Shown: positions 1-8,685, counted from the stretch's first letter. The stretch is DNA of 64,000 bases from CAWKGV01 sp963849305 (GCA_963849305.1 CAWKGV010000023.1:1-64000); one strand, 5' to 3'. Program-made: numbers and translations. The notes: generated by a model from the sequence alone, not told the origin.

Positions 1-60
1 ACGCAGGCGGTTTTCCGGGCGAAATCCGACCTTATGGGCCGCGACGCATCAGGGCAGTGA
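1..60 (+). CDS. Possible 3' end of an upstream gene (partial)
   Basis: Frame 1 is open from the window edge to a TGA at 58-60 and reads a 19-residue tail (ending GRDASGQ). The stop lies 70 bases before the next gene, so this could be the end of a gene that starts outside the window. Nineteen residues are too few to identify a family, and the open frame could be chance in GC-rich DNA. Confidence 0.25.
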   Translation, partial: TQAVFRAKSDLMGRDASGQ

Positions 61-130
61 CACACTGAGGCGGCTTGCGCCAGCCGCGCGGCAGGGTCAG
101 GCTGCCAGCCGAACATTCGGAGCCAAGGAA

Positions 131-1003
131 ATGCCCGACTCAACCGAGTATACGCCGCCAAAGGTTTGGGTATGGAACGAGCCGAACGGTGGGCGCTTCG
201 CGAGCATCAATCGCCCCGTCTCCGGGCCGACGCATGAGAAGGATCTGCCGGTTGGCCGCCACCCTCTGCAGCTCTATTCGCAGGGCACGCCGAACGGCGT
301 GAAGGTCACCGTGATGCTGGAGGAGTTGCTCGCGGCGGGCCACGGCGGCGCTGAATACGACGCCTGGCTGATCCGGATCGGCGAAGGCGATCAGTTCAGT
401 AGCGGTTTCGTTGCGGTGAACCCCAACTCCAAGATCCCGGCGCTGGTGGACCGGAGTGGCCCGAAGCCGATCCGGGTGTTCGAATCCGGTGCGATCCTGC
501 TGTATCTAGCGGAGAAGTTCGGGGCGTTCCTGCCGAAGGACGAGAGGCGCGCCGAATGCCTGTCGTGGCTGTTCTGGCAGATGGGCAGTGCGCCTTACCT
601 CGGCGGCGGGTTCGGCCACTTCTACGCCTATGCGCCGACGAAGATGGAATACCCGATCAACCGGTTCACCATGGAGACGAAGCGGCTGCTCGATGTACTC
701 GATAAGCGGCTGGCAGACAATGAGTACCTGGCTGGCGATATCTACACGATTGCCGATATGGCTGCCTGGCCCTGGTACGGCGGCCTGGTGAAGTTCGAAC
801 AGTACGGGGCGGCCGAGTTCCTGTCGGTGCACGACTACAAGAACGTGATCCGCTGGGCCGATGCGATCTACGCCCGGCCGGCGGTGCAGCGCGGGCGAAT
901 GGTTAATCGCACGCAAGGCGAACCATCGAGCCAGTTGCACGAGCGGCATGATGCCAGCGATATCGAGACGAGGACGCAGGACAAGGTAGCAGCGGCGGAG
1001 TGA
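131..1003 (+). CDS. yghU: Glutathione S-transferase family protein, YghU-type
   Basis: The 290-residue product matches the YghU/Ure2p-like branch of glutathione transferases, which act as glutathione-dependent disulfide-bond oxidoreductases in the cytoplasm. The N-terminal 45 residues form the extension typical of YghU. A thioredoxin-like domain follows (about 45-130, with VNPNSKIPALVD and the ESGAILLYLAEK motif), then an all-helical domain to about residue 260, including the late NEYLAGDIYTIADMAAWPW block that is characteristic of GSTs. The ATG is preceded by a GGAG/AAGGA Shine-Dalgarno region. A hydrolase gene starts 6 bases after the stop, so the two are probably cotranscribed. The C-terminal 30 residues are polar and of low complexity. 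The physiological substrate is not evident. Confidence 0.85.
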   Translation: MPDSTEYTPPKVWVWNEPNGGRFASINRPVSGPTHEKDLPVGRHPLQLYSQGTPNGVKVTVMLEELLAAGHGGAEYDAWLIRIGEGDQFSSGFVAVNPNSKIPALVDRSGPKPIRVFESGAILLYLAEKFGAFLPKDERRAECLSWLFWQMGSAPYLGGGFGHFYAYAPTKMEYPINRFTMETKRLLDVLDKRLADNEYLAGDIYTIADMAAWPWYGGLVKFEQYGAAEFLSVHDYKNVIRWADAIYARPAVQRGRMVNRTQGEPSSQLHERHDASDIETRTQDKVAAAE

Positions 1004-1009
1004 TACGCG

Positions 1010-1774
1010 ATGCCGGTCTATCAACGAGGTGATGTCCGCATCCACTATAAGGAGACCGGCAGCGGCTTTCCGCTGCTGATGACCCCTGGCGGCGGGTTGA
1101 ATTCCCGGGTCACCAACTGGCCGACCGCGGTGTTCAACGCCATGGAGGTCTTCAAGGACGACTTCCGCTGCATCACGATGGACCAGCGTAACGCGAATGG
1201 CGGCGAGTCCTCGGGGCCGGTTGCCGTCCATGATCCGTGGGGCGCGTTCGCCGATGATCAGCTCGGGCTGATGGACCACCTGGGCATCAAGCAGTTCTTG
1301 TTCATGGGGTACTGCATCGGCGGATGCTTTGCGCTGAAACTGATGGAGCAGGCGTCGGATCGCGTGGTGGCGGGAGTGCTGTGCCAGACGGTGGGGCACC
1401 GGCCGGAGAACCCTGACGTAATGTATGACTCGGGCCGGGATGTGTGGGCGCCGGAATTTCTTGCGCGACGGCCCGACGTAGCCATGGCGACGATCGAGGC
1501 GTATCTGCACAACCTGTATCGCGCGCGGCCCGATTTTGTTTACAGCGTATCGCGGGAGTTCGTGCGGTCGTGCCAGACGCCGATGCTGGTAATGCCGGAT
1601 GATACGCCGGCGCATCCGTTGCAGGCGTCGCTGGATGTAGCGGCTTTGGCGCCGAAGGCGCAGTCGACGGTGTTTCCGTGGCGGGAGCCGCCTGAGGGAT
1701 GTAACGGGAACTCCGCTAGGCGCGAGCTCCCTTCGAAGCCATTGGTCGGCGTGCCGCCAACCCCACTGGACTAG
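1010..1774 (+). CDS. Alpha/beta hydrolase with replaced C-terminus
   Basis: The product (254 residues) is an alpha/beta-fold hydrolase. Beta strands and the oxyanion region lie at about 20-70. The nucleophile elbow is GYCIGG with Cys102 where most family members have serine, as in dienelactone hydrolases. Asp197/Asp198 is in the expected acid region. Homology to the usual family stops near residue 228 (after FPWREPPE). The last 26 residues (nucleotides about 1695-1774) read like random sequence and no catalytic histidine is visible in them. Its stop overlaps the 3' end of the convergent caspase-like gene by 4 bases. I infer that the native 3' end was lost when the foreign cassette at 1771-2900 arrived, so activity is doubtful. 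Confidence 0.7.
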   Translation: MPVYQRGDVRIHYKETGSGFPLLMTPGGGLNSRVTNWPTAVFNAMEVFKDDFRCITMDQRNANGGESSGPVAVHDPWGAFADDQLGLMDHLGIKQFLFMGYCIGGCFALKLMEQASDRVVAGVLCQTVGHRPENPDVMYDSGRDVWAPEFLARRPDVAMATIEAYLHNLYRARPDFVYSVSREFVRSCQTPMLVMPDDTPAHPLQASLDVAALAPKAQSTVFPWREPPEGCNGNSARRELPSKPLVGVPPTPLD

Positions 1775-2412
1775 GAGATCACTGCGGCGCCATTGCCCCA
1801 AGTCACGACTGGACAAGCGAGATGGTTGAAGTTGTCAAGAAGGAGGCCGCGGTCAAGGGCAGTCAGCTGCGGCGCAACTTGTGCAACATATTTTGACATC
1901 GACGTGTAAATATCATCGCTTCGCTTTCCGGAAAGTATTCCGCGATCGATGATTGTGTCCATTTTCAAGAATGCCTCGGCTAAGTCGTCATCCTCTAAGG
2001 ACGGTGGGTTAGATTTGTGACTGAATGCGAAATTAACCGTGTAACCCCAGAATGCTGTAGCTCCATGAAAGACGATAGCACGGCCCAACACCGCTCCGGT
2101 TTCACACGAAAGAAGATGTACAACCTTCTGCTTAAGATCAGCAAGATTTTGGCTTACGTCCCAAATGGGGTTGCCGTCGTGGCCGGTAAACATCTCGTAC
2201 CTACCGTGGCCGGCACCAGAGATATAGTCTATTTGTTTGGTCCTCAATATGGATTCCACGTTCTTCTGAGTAGCGTTAGCATTAAGTGCTTCGAGGACGC
2301 TGTGCTTCGGAAAATCCTGCTGGAAGTTCCTGAAGACCAGCTTGGCACGAAAACTCTGGACGTAACGATTTGCTAGATCAATATCGTGGTCAATCCGTAG
2401 AACGCAGCCCAT
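1771..2412 (-). CDS. Caspase-like (clan CD) cysteine protease-fold protein
   Basis: The 213-residue product has the signature of caspase/gingipain/CHAT-type proteases. A strand runs into ISGAGHG (candidate catalytic His69), followed 30 residues later by VVHLLSCETGAVLG (candidate Cys103), the equivalent of the HLSACQTG-type box in CHAT domains. The protein is a minimal p20-like domain without signal peptide or membrane segment. A strong GGGAGGAGG Shine-Dalgarno lies 8 bases before the ATG. It begins 30 bases after the stop of the minus-strand gene upstream, so the two form an operon. Base composition is clearly AT-richer than both flanks, which suggests acquisition. Such proteases often act as effectors of bacterial conflict or cell-death systems; that role is inference here. 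The fold call rests on the His/Cys motifs alone. Confidence 0.6.
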   Translation of the reverse strand: MGCVLRIDHDIDLANRYVQSFRAKLVFRNFQQDFPKHSVLEALNANATQKNVESILRTKQIDYISGAGHGRYEMFTGHDGNPIWDVSQNLADLKQKVVHLLSCETGAVLGRAIVFHGATAFWGYTVNFAFSHKSNPPSLEDDDLAEAFLKMDTIIDRGILSGKRSDDIYTSMSKYVAQVAPQLTALDRGLLLDNFNHLACPVVTWGNGAAVIS

Positions 2413-2442
2413 CTTTGGCCTCCTCCCTCTAATCTGGGAAGA

Positions 2443-2898
2443 TTAAAAATCAAAGTCTGGAAGGCTCAAAGAGCGATAACCATCTCTCGGCTTGATCTTG
2501 CCATTTTGCACAGCCTTTTCGATAAACAGACCATTTAGACGAACGGCATTTACTACACGGGCGCCCACCACAGTTTCCCGTTGAACCTCTTCGATCAGCT
2601 GCAAGGGACTATAATCGCCTAGGCCAATAGCAGCTACTCGTCTGTCTGGATCGGACTGGCGCAACACCTCAGTCGTGATACGCTTGAGGGCCTCCGTATC
2701 GAGTTGGCCGACGGAACGCACATGTTCCCCGGTTGGGGCAACGCCGCTAAATTGCAAACGCACCGTCGCCGGCGCCTGATCGGCGATTAAGTCCCGCACC
2801 GTGGCGACACCGCCCTTCTCCGTTATCGAGACAGGCTGGTCGAGCTCAGAGACAGTGAACTCAACCGCCTCCATGTGCTTCACAATTTCGGCGAACAT
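2443..2898 (-). CDS. Hypothetical protein paired with the caspase-like gene
   Basis: The 151-residue reading from ATG 2898 is not assigned to a family I can name. Residues 1-65 look like a small alpha/beta domain. Residues 94-135 (containing GDYSPLQLIEEV and a VVNAVRLNGLFIEKAVQ helix) form a predicted helical C-terminal module that resembles adaptor or association segments. The frame stays open to a start at 3201, and an alternative start at 3057 would add a basic amphipathic stretch (RLLRWFGRALLTPRG), so the N-terminus is uncertain. The Shine-Dalgarno at 2898 is weak. The gene is 30 bases upstream of the caspase-like gene, shares its low GC, and is divergent from dapF. I infer a sensor or adaptor for the protease; no direct functional residue is visible. 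Confidence 0.5.
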   Translation of the reverse strand: MFAEIVKHMEAVEFTVSELDQPVSITEKGGVATVRDLIADQAPATVRLQFSGVAPTGEHVRSVGQLDTEALKRITTEVLRQSDPDRRVAAIGLGDYSPLQLIEEVQRETVVGARVVNAVRLNGLFIEKAVQNGKIKPRDGYRSLSLPDFDF

Positions 2899-3276
2899 GT
2901 CATGTTCCGTTCGTCTTCTCGGCTTGGCCCACAAACGTCCGACCCAAACGCGGGCGATGGTAGCCCGGAGAACATGCCCCCTCGGTGTAAGTAAAGCACG
3001 GCCGAACCAGCGAAGTAGCCGGTTGAATAGATAAACTGCCCGCGAGCGCCTCACCATTGGTCTCGAATGTCCCCAAGGCCGAGTTGGTCGTTCCCGATCG
3101 ACCGAGGCCGAGTGGAGCCAACCATTGCGTGTGGCCAGAAAGCCACAAGCACGTAATTCGGCGAATTTATACATTAGCACATCGATCCGGGCCAGCACCA
3201 AATGCGTTGTGTTGCTTTACGGCAGCAGCCACTCGCGCGCGTGGCCAAGCCCCGGCCCCCGTTCTATATCATCCCC

Positions 3277-4113
3277 ATGCTCGTCTCTTTCGCGAAGATG
3301 CACGGCTGCGGCAACGATTTCATCGTGCTCGACGAGCGCGCCAGGCCGCTCGGCCTCACCCCGGCCCGCGCCGCCGCGCTCGCCGACCGCAGGCGCGGCA
3401 TCGGCTGCGACCAGCTCCTCATCATCGAACCCCCGCCCGAGGGCTCGAACGCCGACGCGCTCATGCGCATCCACAACCCGGACGGCTCGGAAGCCGACGC
3501 CTGCGGCAACGGCACAAGATGCGTGGCCGACCTCCTGGCGCACGAAACCGGACGGCGACGCCTGGTGATCCGCACCCAGGCGGGCAACCTCCCGGCCGAC
3601 ATCCTGCCGGACGGACAAGTGCAAGTGGACATGGGGCCGGCGCGGCTCGACTGGCGCGACATCCCGCTCGCCCGCCCGGCGGACACGCTGCACCTGACCC
3701 TCGCGGCCGGCCCCGTGGCCGATCCGGCCGCCGCCAGCATGGGCAACCCGCACGCGACCTTCTTCGTCCGCGACCTCGACGCGCTGCCGACAGCCGACCT
3801 CGGCCCCCGCCTGGAACGCGACCCGCTCTTCCCCGAGCGCGCCAATATCGGCTTCGCCCAAATCCTCGCCCCCGACCGCATCCGGCTTCGGGTCTGGGAG
3901 CGCGAGGCGGGGCTTACTCTGGCGTGCGGTTCGGGCGCCTGCGCCGCCCTGGTGAACGCGCACCGCCGTGGCCTCGCCGCCCGGCGGGCCACGCTGATCC
4001 TGGACGGCGGCGAGCTATCCATCGAATGGCGCCCCAACGGACACGTGCTGATGACCGGCCCGGTCGCTACCTCGTTCACCGGCACCATCGATCTGGACGC
4101 CTACCCGTCGTGA
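3277..4113 (+). CDS. dapF: Diaminopimelate epimerase
   Basis: DapF interconverts LL- and meso-diaminopimelate for lysine and peptidoglycan synthesis in the cytoplasm. The 278-residue product starts MLVSFAKMHGCGNDF, the canonical DapF N-terminus, which fixes the ATG at 3277 although the frame is open further upstream. The two catalytic cysteines are visible as Cys76 in DACGNGTRC and Cys217 in LACGSGAC, in the two pseudo-symmetrical halves of the fold. Length is normal for the family. The TGA overlaps the GTG start of mtaB (GTGA), so translation is coupled. It heads the dapF-mtaB-ftsY-Uma2 run. Confidence 0.97.
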   Translation: MLVSFAKMHGCGNDFIVLDERARPLGLTPARAAALADRRRGIGCDQLLIIEPPPEGSNADALMRIHNPDGSEADACGNGTRCVADLLAHETGRRRLVIRTQAGNLPADILPDGQVQVDMGPARLDWRDIPLARPADTLHLTLAAGPVADPAAASMGNPHATFFVRDLDALPTADLGPRLERDPLFPERANIGFAQILAPDRIRLRVWEREAGLTLACGSGACAALVNAHRRGLAARRATLILDGGELSIEWRPNGHVLMTGPVATSFTGTIDLDAYPS

Positions 4114-5339
4114 CGGTCGAAATCCTCACCTTCGGCTGCCGCCTGAACGCCTATGAAAGCGAGGTGATCCGCGGCCACGCCGCCGCACTGGACGACACGA
4201 TCGTGGTCAACACCTGCGCGGTCACGGCCGAGGCCGAGCGCCAGGCGCGCCAGGCGATCCGCCGCGCCGCGCGCGAAAAGCCGGGCGCGCGCATCGTCGT
4301 CACCGGCTGCGCCGTGCAAATCAACCCCGCCGCCTGGGCAACCCTGCCCGGCGTGGCGCGCGTGCTCGGCAATGCCGAGAAGCTGCGCTCGGAAAGCTGG
4401 GCACCCGACGCGCCGAGCGCCGTCGCCGACATCATGGCCGCGCGCGAAATGGCGGCGCATCTGGTCACCGAGTTCGCCGGCCGGGCGCGCGCCTTCGTCC
4501 AAGTGCAGCAAGGCTGCGACCACCGCTGCACGTTCTGCGTCATCCCCTTCGGGCGCGGCCCCAGCCGCAGCGTCCCCGCCGGCGCCGTGGTCGCGCAGGC
4601 GCGCGCGCTGGTGGAGGCGGGCTATCGCGAGCTGGTCCTGACCGGCGTGGATATCGCGAGCTACGGCGCCGACCTGCCCGGCCGCCCCACGCTCGGCGCG
4701 CTGGTTCGCCGGTTGCTGGCGCTGCTGCCCGACTTGCCCCGGCTCCGCCTCTCCTCGCTCGACCCCGCCGCGATCGACGCTGAGCTGTGGCGCCTGGTGG
4801 CCGAGGAATCAAGGCTGATGCCGCATCTGCACCTGTCGTTGCAGGCCGGCAGTGATTTGGTGCTCAAGCGCATGAAGCGCCGGCATCTCACGGCGGACGC
4901 GCGCGCCGTGATCGCGCGTGCGCGTGCGCTGCGCCCCGGAATCGCCCTCGGCGCCGACCTGATCGCCGGCTTTCCCACCGAAACCGACGCGCTGTTCCAG
5001 GAAACCCTGGACTTCGTCACCACGGCCGAGCTGCCGTTCCTGCACGTCTTCCCCTACAGCGAGCGCCCCGGCACGCCCGCCGCCCGGATGCCGTCCGTGC
5101 CCCGCCCGGTGCGGCGCGAGCGGGCCATGCTTTTGCGTGCGGCCGGGCAGGAAGCGGCGCGGCGGTTCCATCGAGCCCAGCTCGGGCGCTCGATCTCCCT
5201 GCTGACCGAGGCCGCCGATGCCGGCCATTCCGAGCATTTCGCCCCGGTGCGGCTCACCGTTCCCGTCGGCCCGGCCCGCCTCGTCTCGGCGCGCGTGACC
5301 GGCGTGACCGCTACGGGCTTGCTGGCAGAGGCGGCGTAA
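4110..5339 (+). CDS. mtaB: tRNA (N(6)-L-threonylcarbamoyladenosine(37)-C(2))-methylthiotransferase
   Basis: MtaB is a radical-SAM enzyme that converts t6A37 of tRNA to ms2t6A. The 409-residue product has the N-terminal UPF0004 domain with three cluster cysteines (FGCRLN, NTCAVT, TGCAVQ), the radical-SAM motif in QQGCDHRCTFCVIPFGRG (Cx3Cx2C) near residue 135, and a long SAM barrel; a TRAM-like tail is short. The start is taken as GTG 4110, overlapping the dapF stop by 4 bases, because VEILTFGCRLN matches the family start. The stop TAA overlaps the ftsY ATG (TAATG). dapF-mtaB-ftsY is a common alphaproteobacterial order. Confidence 0.95.
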   Translation: MTVEILTFGCRLNAYESEVIRGHAAALDDTIVVNTCAVTAEAERQARQAIRRAAREKPGARIVVTGCAVQINPAAWATLPGVARVLGNAEKLRSESWAPDAPSAVADIMAAREMAAHLVTEFAGRARAFVQVQQGCDHRCTFCVIPFGRGPSRSVPAGAVVAQARALVEAGYRELVLTGVDIASYGADLPGRPTLGALVRRLLALLPDLPRLRLSSLDPAAIDAELWRLVAEESRLMPHLHLSLQAGSDLVLKRMKRRHLTADARAVIARARALRPGIALGADLIAGFPTETDALFQETLDFVTTAELPFLHVFPYSERPGTPAARMPSVPRPVRRERAMLLRAAGQEAARRFHRAQLGRSISLLTEAADAGHSEHFAPVRLTVPVGPARLVSARVTGVTATGLLAEAA

Positions 5340-6274
5340 TGGCGCTCGGCGGGTTTTTCTCCCGGCTCAAGGACGGGCTCTCGCGCAGCACGCAGAAGCT
5401 GGGCGGCGGCATCACCACCGTATTCAAGAAGCGCCGCCTGGACGAGGAGGCGCTGGAGGAGTTGGAGGAGCTGCTGATCGGCGCCGACCTCGGCACCGAG
5501 GTCGCGGCGCGGGTGATCCGCGAGTTCCGCCGCACCCGCTTCGGCAAGGAGGTCACCGATCAGGAGGTGAAGGAGGCACTGGCCGAGGAGATCGCCGCCA
5601 TCCTGCGCCCCGTCGCCCGCCCGCTGGAACTGGACCCGGCCAAGCAGCCGCATGTCGTGCTGGTGGTGGGCGTCAACGGCACCGGCAAGACCACCACCAT
5701 CGGCAAGCTGGCGCAGCAATACCGCGAGCAAGGACTTCGCCCGATCCTGGTTGCCGGCGACACGTTCCGCGCCGCCGCGGTGGAGCAGTTGCAGATTTGG
5801 GGCCAGCGGACCGGCTGCGCCGTCGTCGCCGGCCCACCCAACGCCGATGCGGCGGGCCTGGCCTTCAACGCCCTGACCACGGCCGCCGCCGAGCGCGCCG
5901 ACGTGCTGCTGATCGACACGGCGGGCCGGATGCACAATCGCTCCGTGCTGATGGAGGAGCTGACCAAGATCATCCGCGTGATGCGCAAGCAAGACCCGAC
6001 CACGCCGCATTCGGTGCTTCTGGTCCTCGACGCCACCACCGGACAGAACGCGATCCAGCAGGTGAAGGTCTTCAAGGAGATGGTGGACGTCACCGGCCTT
6101 GTTGTCACGAAGCTCGACGGCAGCGCGCGCGGCGGCATCGTGGTCGCGCTGGCCGAGACCTTCGGCGTGCCGGTCAACGCGGTCGGCGTCGGCGAGCGGG
6201 CCTCCGACTTGCGGCCGTTCGACCCAACGGACTTCGCGCGCAGCCTGGTCGGGGTTGAGGGAGTGGGCGGATGA
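5339..6274 (+). CDS. ftsY: Signal recognition particle receptor FtsY
   Basis: FtsY is the membrane-associated GTPase that receives SRP-ribosome complexes at the Sec translocon. The 311-residue protein has the N domain (about 20-90) and the G domain, with the P-loop GVNGTGKTTT, DTFRAAA, DTAGR, TKLDG and closing GVGE motifs. It lacks the long acidic A domain of enterobacterial FtsY and instead begins with a short hydrophobic/amphipathic stretch (MALGGFFSRLKDGL) that can bind lipid, as is typical in alphaproteobacteria. The ATG overlaps the mtaB stop by one base, and its own stop overlaps the next gene by 4 bases, so the four genes are translationally coupled. Confidence 0.97.
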   Translation: MALGGFFSRLKDGLSRSTQKLGGGITTVFKKRRLDEEALEELEELLIGADLGTEVAARVIREFRRTRFGKEVTDQEVKEALAEEIAAILRPVARPLELDPAKQPHVVLVVGVNGTGKTTTIGKLAQQYREQGLRPILVAGDTFRAAAVEQLQIWGQRTGCAVVAGPPNADAAGLAFNALTTAAAERADVLLIDTAGRMHNRSVLMEELTKIIRVMRKQDPTTPHSVLLVLDATTGQNAIQQVKVFKEMVDVTGLVVTKLDGSARGGIVVALAETFGVPVNAVGVGERASDLRPFDPTDFARSLVGVEGVGG

Positions 6275-6867
6275 GCGAGCACACAATCGATCGCATGAGC
6301 CAGGCCGAGTTCCTCAATTGGCAGCTTGACCAAGACGAGCCGTACGAACTTGTGTACGGCGAGCTGCTTGCGATGGCAGGGGCAAAGCAACGGCACGACC
6401 GCATCGTCGTGAACGCGATCACTCTAATTGGTCCCGCGCTGCGGGGAACGTCGTGCAATGCCTTCACCGCCGATTTAGCAGTCCTCATACCCAACGGGAA
6501 TGTCCGCCGGCCCGATGTCGGGGTGCATTGCGCCCCATTCGACGACGAGGCGGTGTATGCTGCTCGTCCGCGCATGGTCATTGAGGTCTTGTCGCCTTTG
6601 ACCCGGACATTGGATCAGTTCGGTAAGCTCGACGAATACAAAACCGTGGAGAGCCTCGACTATATCCTCCTGGTCGATCCGGAGACGCCGGAAGTTATGC
6701 TATGGCGGCGGGACGCGGCCCGCGCGTGGCACCATCAACCCCTGGGCGGCTTGGAGACGATCGTCGAGCTGCCAGAACTTGGCCAGAGCCTGCGGCTAGC
6801 TGACTTGTATGAGGGTGTCAGCGTGCGCCCGCGACCGCGCCTGGTCGAAGCGCCGCCGTCAGGATGA
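6271..6867 (+). CDS. Uma2 family (DUF820) PD-(D/E)XK nuclease-like protein
   Basis: The 198-residue product matches the Uma2/DUF820 family, which has a restriction-endonuclease-like core. Visible elements are the N-terminal FLNWQL...YELVYGELL segment, RPDVGVHC (catalytic Asp) and MVIEVLSP (Glu of the E-x-K-like pair), followed by the KLDEYKTVESLDYILLVDP segment usual for the family. The role of these proteins is poorly understood. It starts within the ftsY stop (ATGA) and converges with accC, overlapping its 3' end by 9 bases. Slightly lower GC than ftsY suggests a later addition to the operon. Confidence 0.85.
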   Translation: MSEHTIDRMSQAEFLNWQLDQDEPYELVYGELLAMAGAKQRHDRIVVNAITLIGPALRGTSCNAFTADLAVLIPNGNVRRPDVGVHCAPFDDEAVYAARPRMVIEVLSPLTRTLDQFGKLDEYKTVESLDYILLVDPETPEVMLWRRDAARAWHHQPLGGLETIVELPELGQSLRLADLYEGVSVRPRPRLVEAPPSG

Positions 6868-8214
6868 CGCTTGGCCGGCGGCGCCGACGAGCCGTTCCAG
6901 CCAATGAATCGTGTACTCGCCCGCCTGAAAACTCGGTTCGTCCACGATCCGCCGGTGCAGCGGAATGGTGCTCTCGATGCCAACGATCGCGAACTCGTCG
7001 AGCGCACGGCGTAGCCGGGCGATTGCTTCCGGCCGGCTCGGCGCGTGGACGATCAGCTTGGCCACCAGGCTGTCGTAATAATGCGGCACCTGATAGCCGG
7101 CATAGAGCGCCGAATCCACCCGCACCCCGAGCCCTCCCGGCGCGTGGTACGCGACCACCCGGCCCGGCGTCGGGATAAAGGTCTCGGGGTTCTCGGCATT
7201 GATCCGACACTCGATCGCGTGCCCCCAAAAGCGGATATCGCGCTGGCGATAGCCGAGCGGGTGCCCCGCCGCGATTCGGATCTGCTCGCGGGCGAGATCG
7301 ACGCCGCAGATCATCTCCGTGACCGGATGCTCCACCTGCAAGCGGGTGTTCATTTCGATAAACGCGAACCGCCCGTCCTGATACAAGAACTCGAGCGTCC
7401 CCGCGTTGCAGTATCCCAGCCGCGCCACCGCCCCGGTGACGGTCTCGCCCAGCCGGTCGCGCTGGTCCGGCGTCAGCGTGGGGGCGCCGGCCTCCTCCAG
7501 CAGCTTTTGGTGACGCCGTTGCAGGCTGCAATCGCGTTCGCCGAAATGCACCACCTGACCGTGCGCGTCCGCCATGACCTGCAATTCGATATGGCGCGGG
7601 CGATCCAGATATTTCTCCAGGTACACGGCATCGTCGCCGAAGGCTGACCGCGCCTCGGCGCGCGCCATTCGGAATGAGTCCTCCAGCTGTTCGGCGGCTC
7701 GCGCCACCTTCATGCCGCGCCCGCCGCCCCCGGCCGCCGCCTTGACCAGCACCGGGTAGCCGATCCGGACGGCCACGGCCCGGGCCGCCGACAGATCAGG
7801 CACCGCGCCGTCCGAGCCGGGCACGACCGGCACCCCGAGCCGGGCCATCGCCGCCTTGGCCGCGATCTTGTCCCCCATCATGCGGATGTGTTCAGGCGAG
7901 GGACCGATGAAGGTCAGCCCATGTGCCTGCACCATCTCGGCGAACCGCGCGTTTTCCGACAGGAACCCGTACCCGGGGTGGATCGCGTCGGCCCCGGTGA
8001 TGCTCGCCGCCGACAGGATCGAAGGAATGTTGAGATAGCTGTCCTTGGCCGGCGACGGCCCGATGCAAACGCTCTCGTCGGCCAGGCGCACATGCATCGC
8101 CTCGCCGTCCGCGGTCGAATGCACCGCGACCGTGGGGATACCCAGCTCGCGGCACGCCCGCTGAATCCGCAATGCGATTTCGCCGCGATTGGCGATCAAA
8201 ATCTTCTGGAACAA
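6859..8214 (-). CDS. accC: Biotin carboxylase subunit of acetyl-CoA carboxylase
   Basis: AccC carboxylates biotin on AccB using ATP and bicarbonate, the first step of malonyl-CoA formation for fatty acid synthesis. The 451-residue protein starts MFQKILIANRGEIALRI, has the glycine-rich ATP-grasp loop KAAAGGGGRGMKV, the HFGERDCSLQRRHQK segment, the EMNTRLQVEHPVTE catalytic region and a C-terminal Biotin_carb_C domain. It lies 15 bases downstream of accB in an aroQ-accB-accC operon and is intact and of normal length. Confidence 0.98.
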   Translation of the reverse strand: MFQKILIANRGEIALRIQRACRELGIPTVAVHSTADGEAMHVRLADESVCIGPSPAKDSYLNIPSILSAASITGADAIHPGYGFLSENARFAEMVQAHGLTFIGPSPEHIRMMGDKIAAKAAMARLGVPVVPGSDGAVPDLSAARAVAVRIGYPVLVKAAAGGGGRGMKVARAAEQLEDSFRMARAEARSAFGDDAVYLEKYLDRPRHIELQVMADAHGQVVHFGERDCSLQRRHQKLLEEAGAPTLTPDQRDRLGETVTGAVARLGYCNAGTLEFLYQDGRFAFIEMNTRLQVEHPVTEMICGVDLAREQIRIAAGHPLGYRQRDIRFWGHAIECRINAENPETFIPTPGRVVAYHAPGGLGVRVDSALYAGYQVPHYYDSLVAKLIVHAPSRPEAIARLRRALDEFAIVGIESTIPLHRRIVDEPSFQAGEYTIHWLERLVGAAGQASS

Positions 8215-8229
8215 TGCTTGCCCGCCGGA

Positions 8230-8685
8230 TCAGTCCACGATCATCAACACCTCGCCGTACTCGACCGGCGCGGCGTTGGCGACCAGCACCCGGGTCAGCG
8301 TGCCGGATCGCGGCGCCTTGATCTGATTGAAGGTCTTCATCGCCTCGATCAGCACCAGCGTCTGGCCCGCCGTCACCTGCTGCCCCACCGCGACAAAGGG
8401 CGGCGTGCCGGGTTCCGACGACAGATAGGCCACTCCCACCATCGGGCTCAGCACCGCGCCGGGATGGAGGGCCAGGTCGGGCGCGGAGCCGGCCGCCGTT
8501 TCGGGAACCGGAACGGCGGAGCGGCCGATCCGCGCCCCCGCTTCGGCTGGGGGGATGACGCCCGGCGCGCGCACCACGCGGATGCGGCTGTCCTTCTCGG
8601 CGATCTCGATCTCCGTGAGCCCTGTCTCCGTCAGGATGCCGGCCAGTGCGCGGATCGCGTCGGGGTCCATTGGGATACGGCTCAT
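8230..8685 (-). CDS. accB: Biotin carboxyl carrier protein of acetyl-CoA carboxylase
   Basis: AccB carries the biotin that shuttles CO2 between AccC and the carboxyltransferase. The 151-residue protein has an N-terminal dimerisation/linker region and a C-terminal biotinyl domain with the EAMKTFNQI motif that contains the biotinylated lysine. The start at 8685 (MSRIPMDPDAIRALAGIL) is chosen because it matches the family start and overlaps the aroQ stop by 4 bases (ATGA). The linker is short and rich in Ala/Pro. It is followed by accC on the same strand. Confidence 0.97.
   Translation of the reverse strand: MSRIPMDPDAIRALAGILTETGLTEIEIAEKDSRIRVVRAPGVIPPAEAGARIGRSAVPVPETAAGSAPDLALHPGAVLSPMVGVAYLSSEPGTPPFVAVGQQVTAGQTLVLIEAMKTFNQIKAPRSGTLTRVLVANAAPVEYGEVLMIVD

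Noticed and set aside
506..1816. 436-residue minus-strand frame opposite the GST and hydrolase
   Set aside because: Its sequence is Arg/His-rich with no family pattern, while the plus strand encodes two recognisable proteins. It is an antisense artefact of GC-rich codon bias.
2017..2376. 119-residue plus-strand frame opposite the caspase-like gene
   Set aside because: The minus strand has the family motifs and a strong Shine-Dalgarno; the plus frame has neither.
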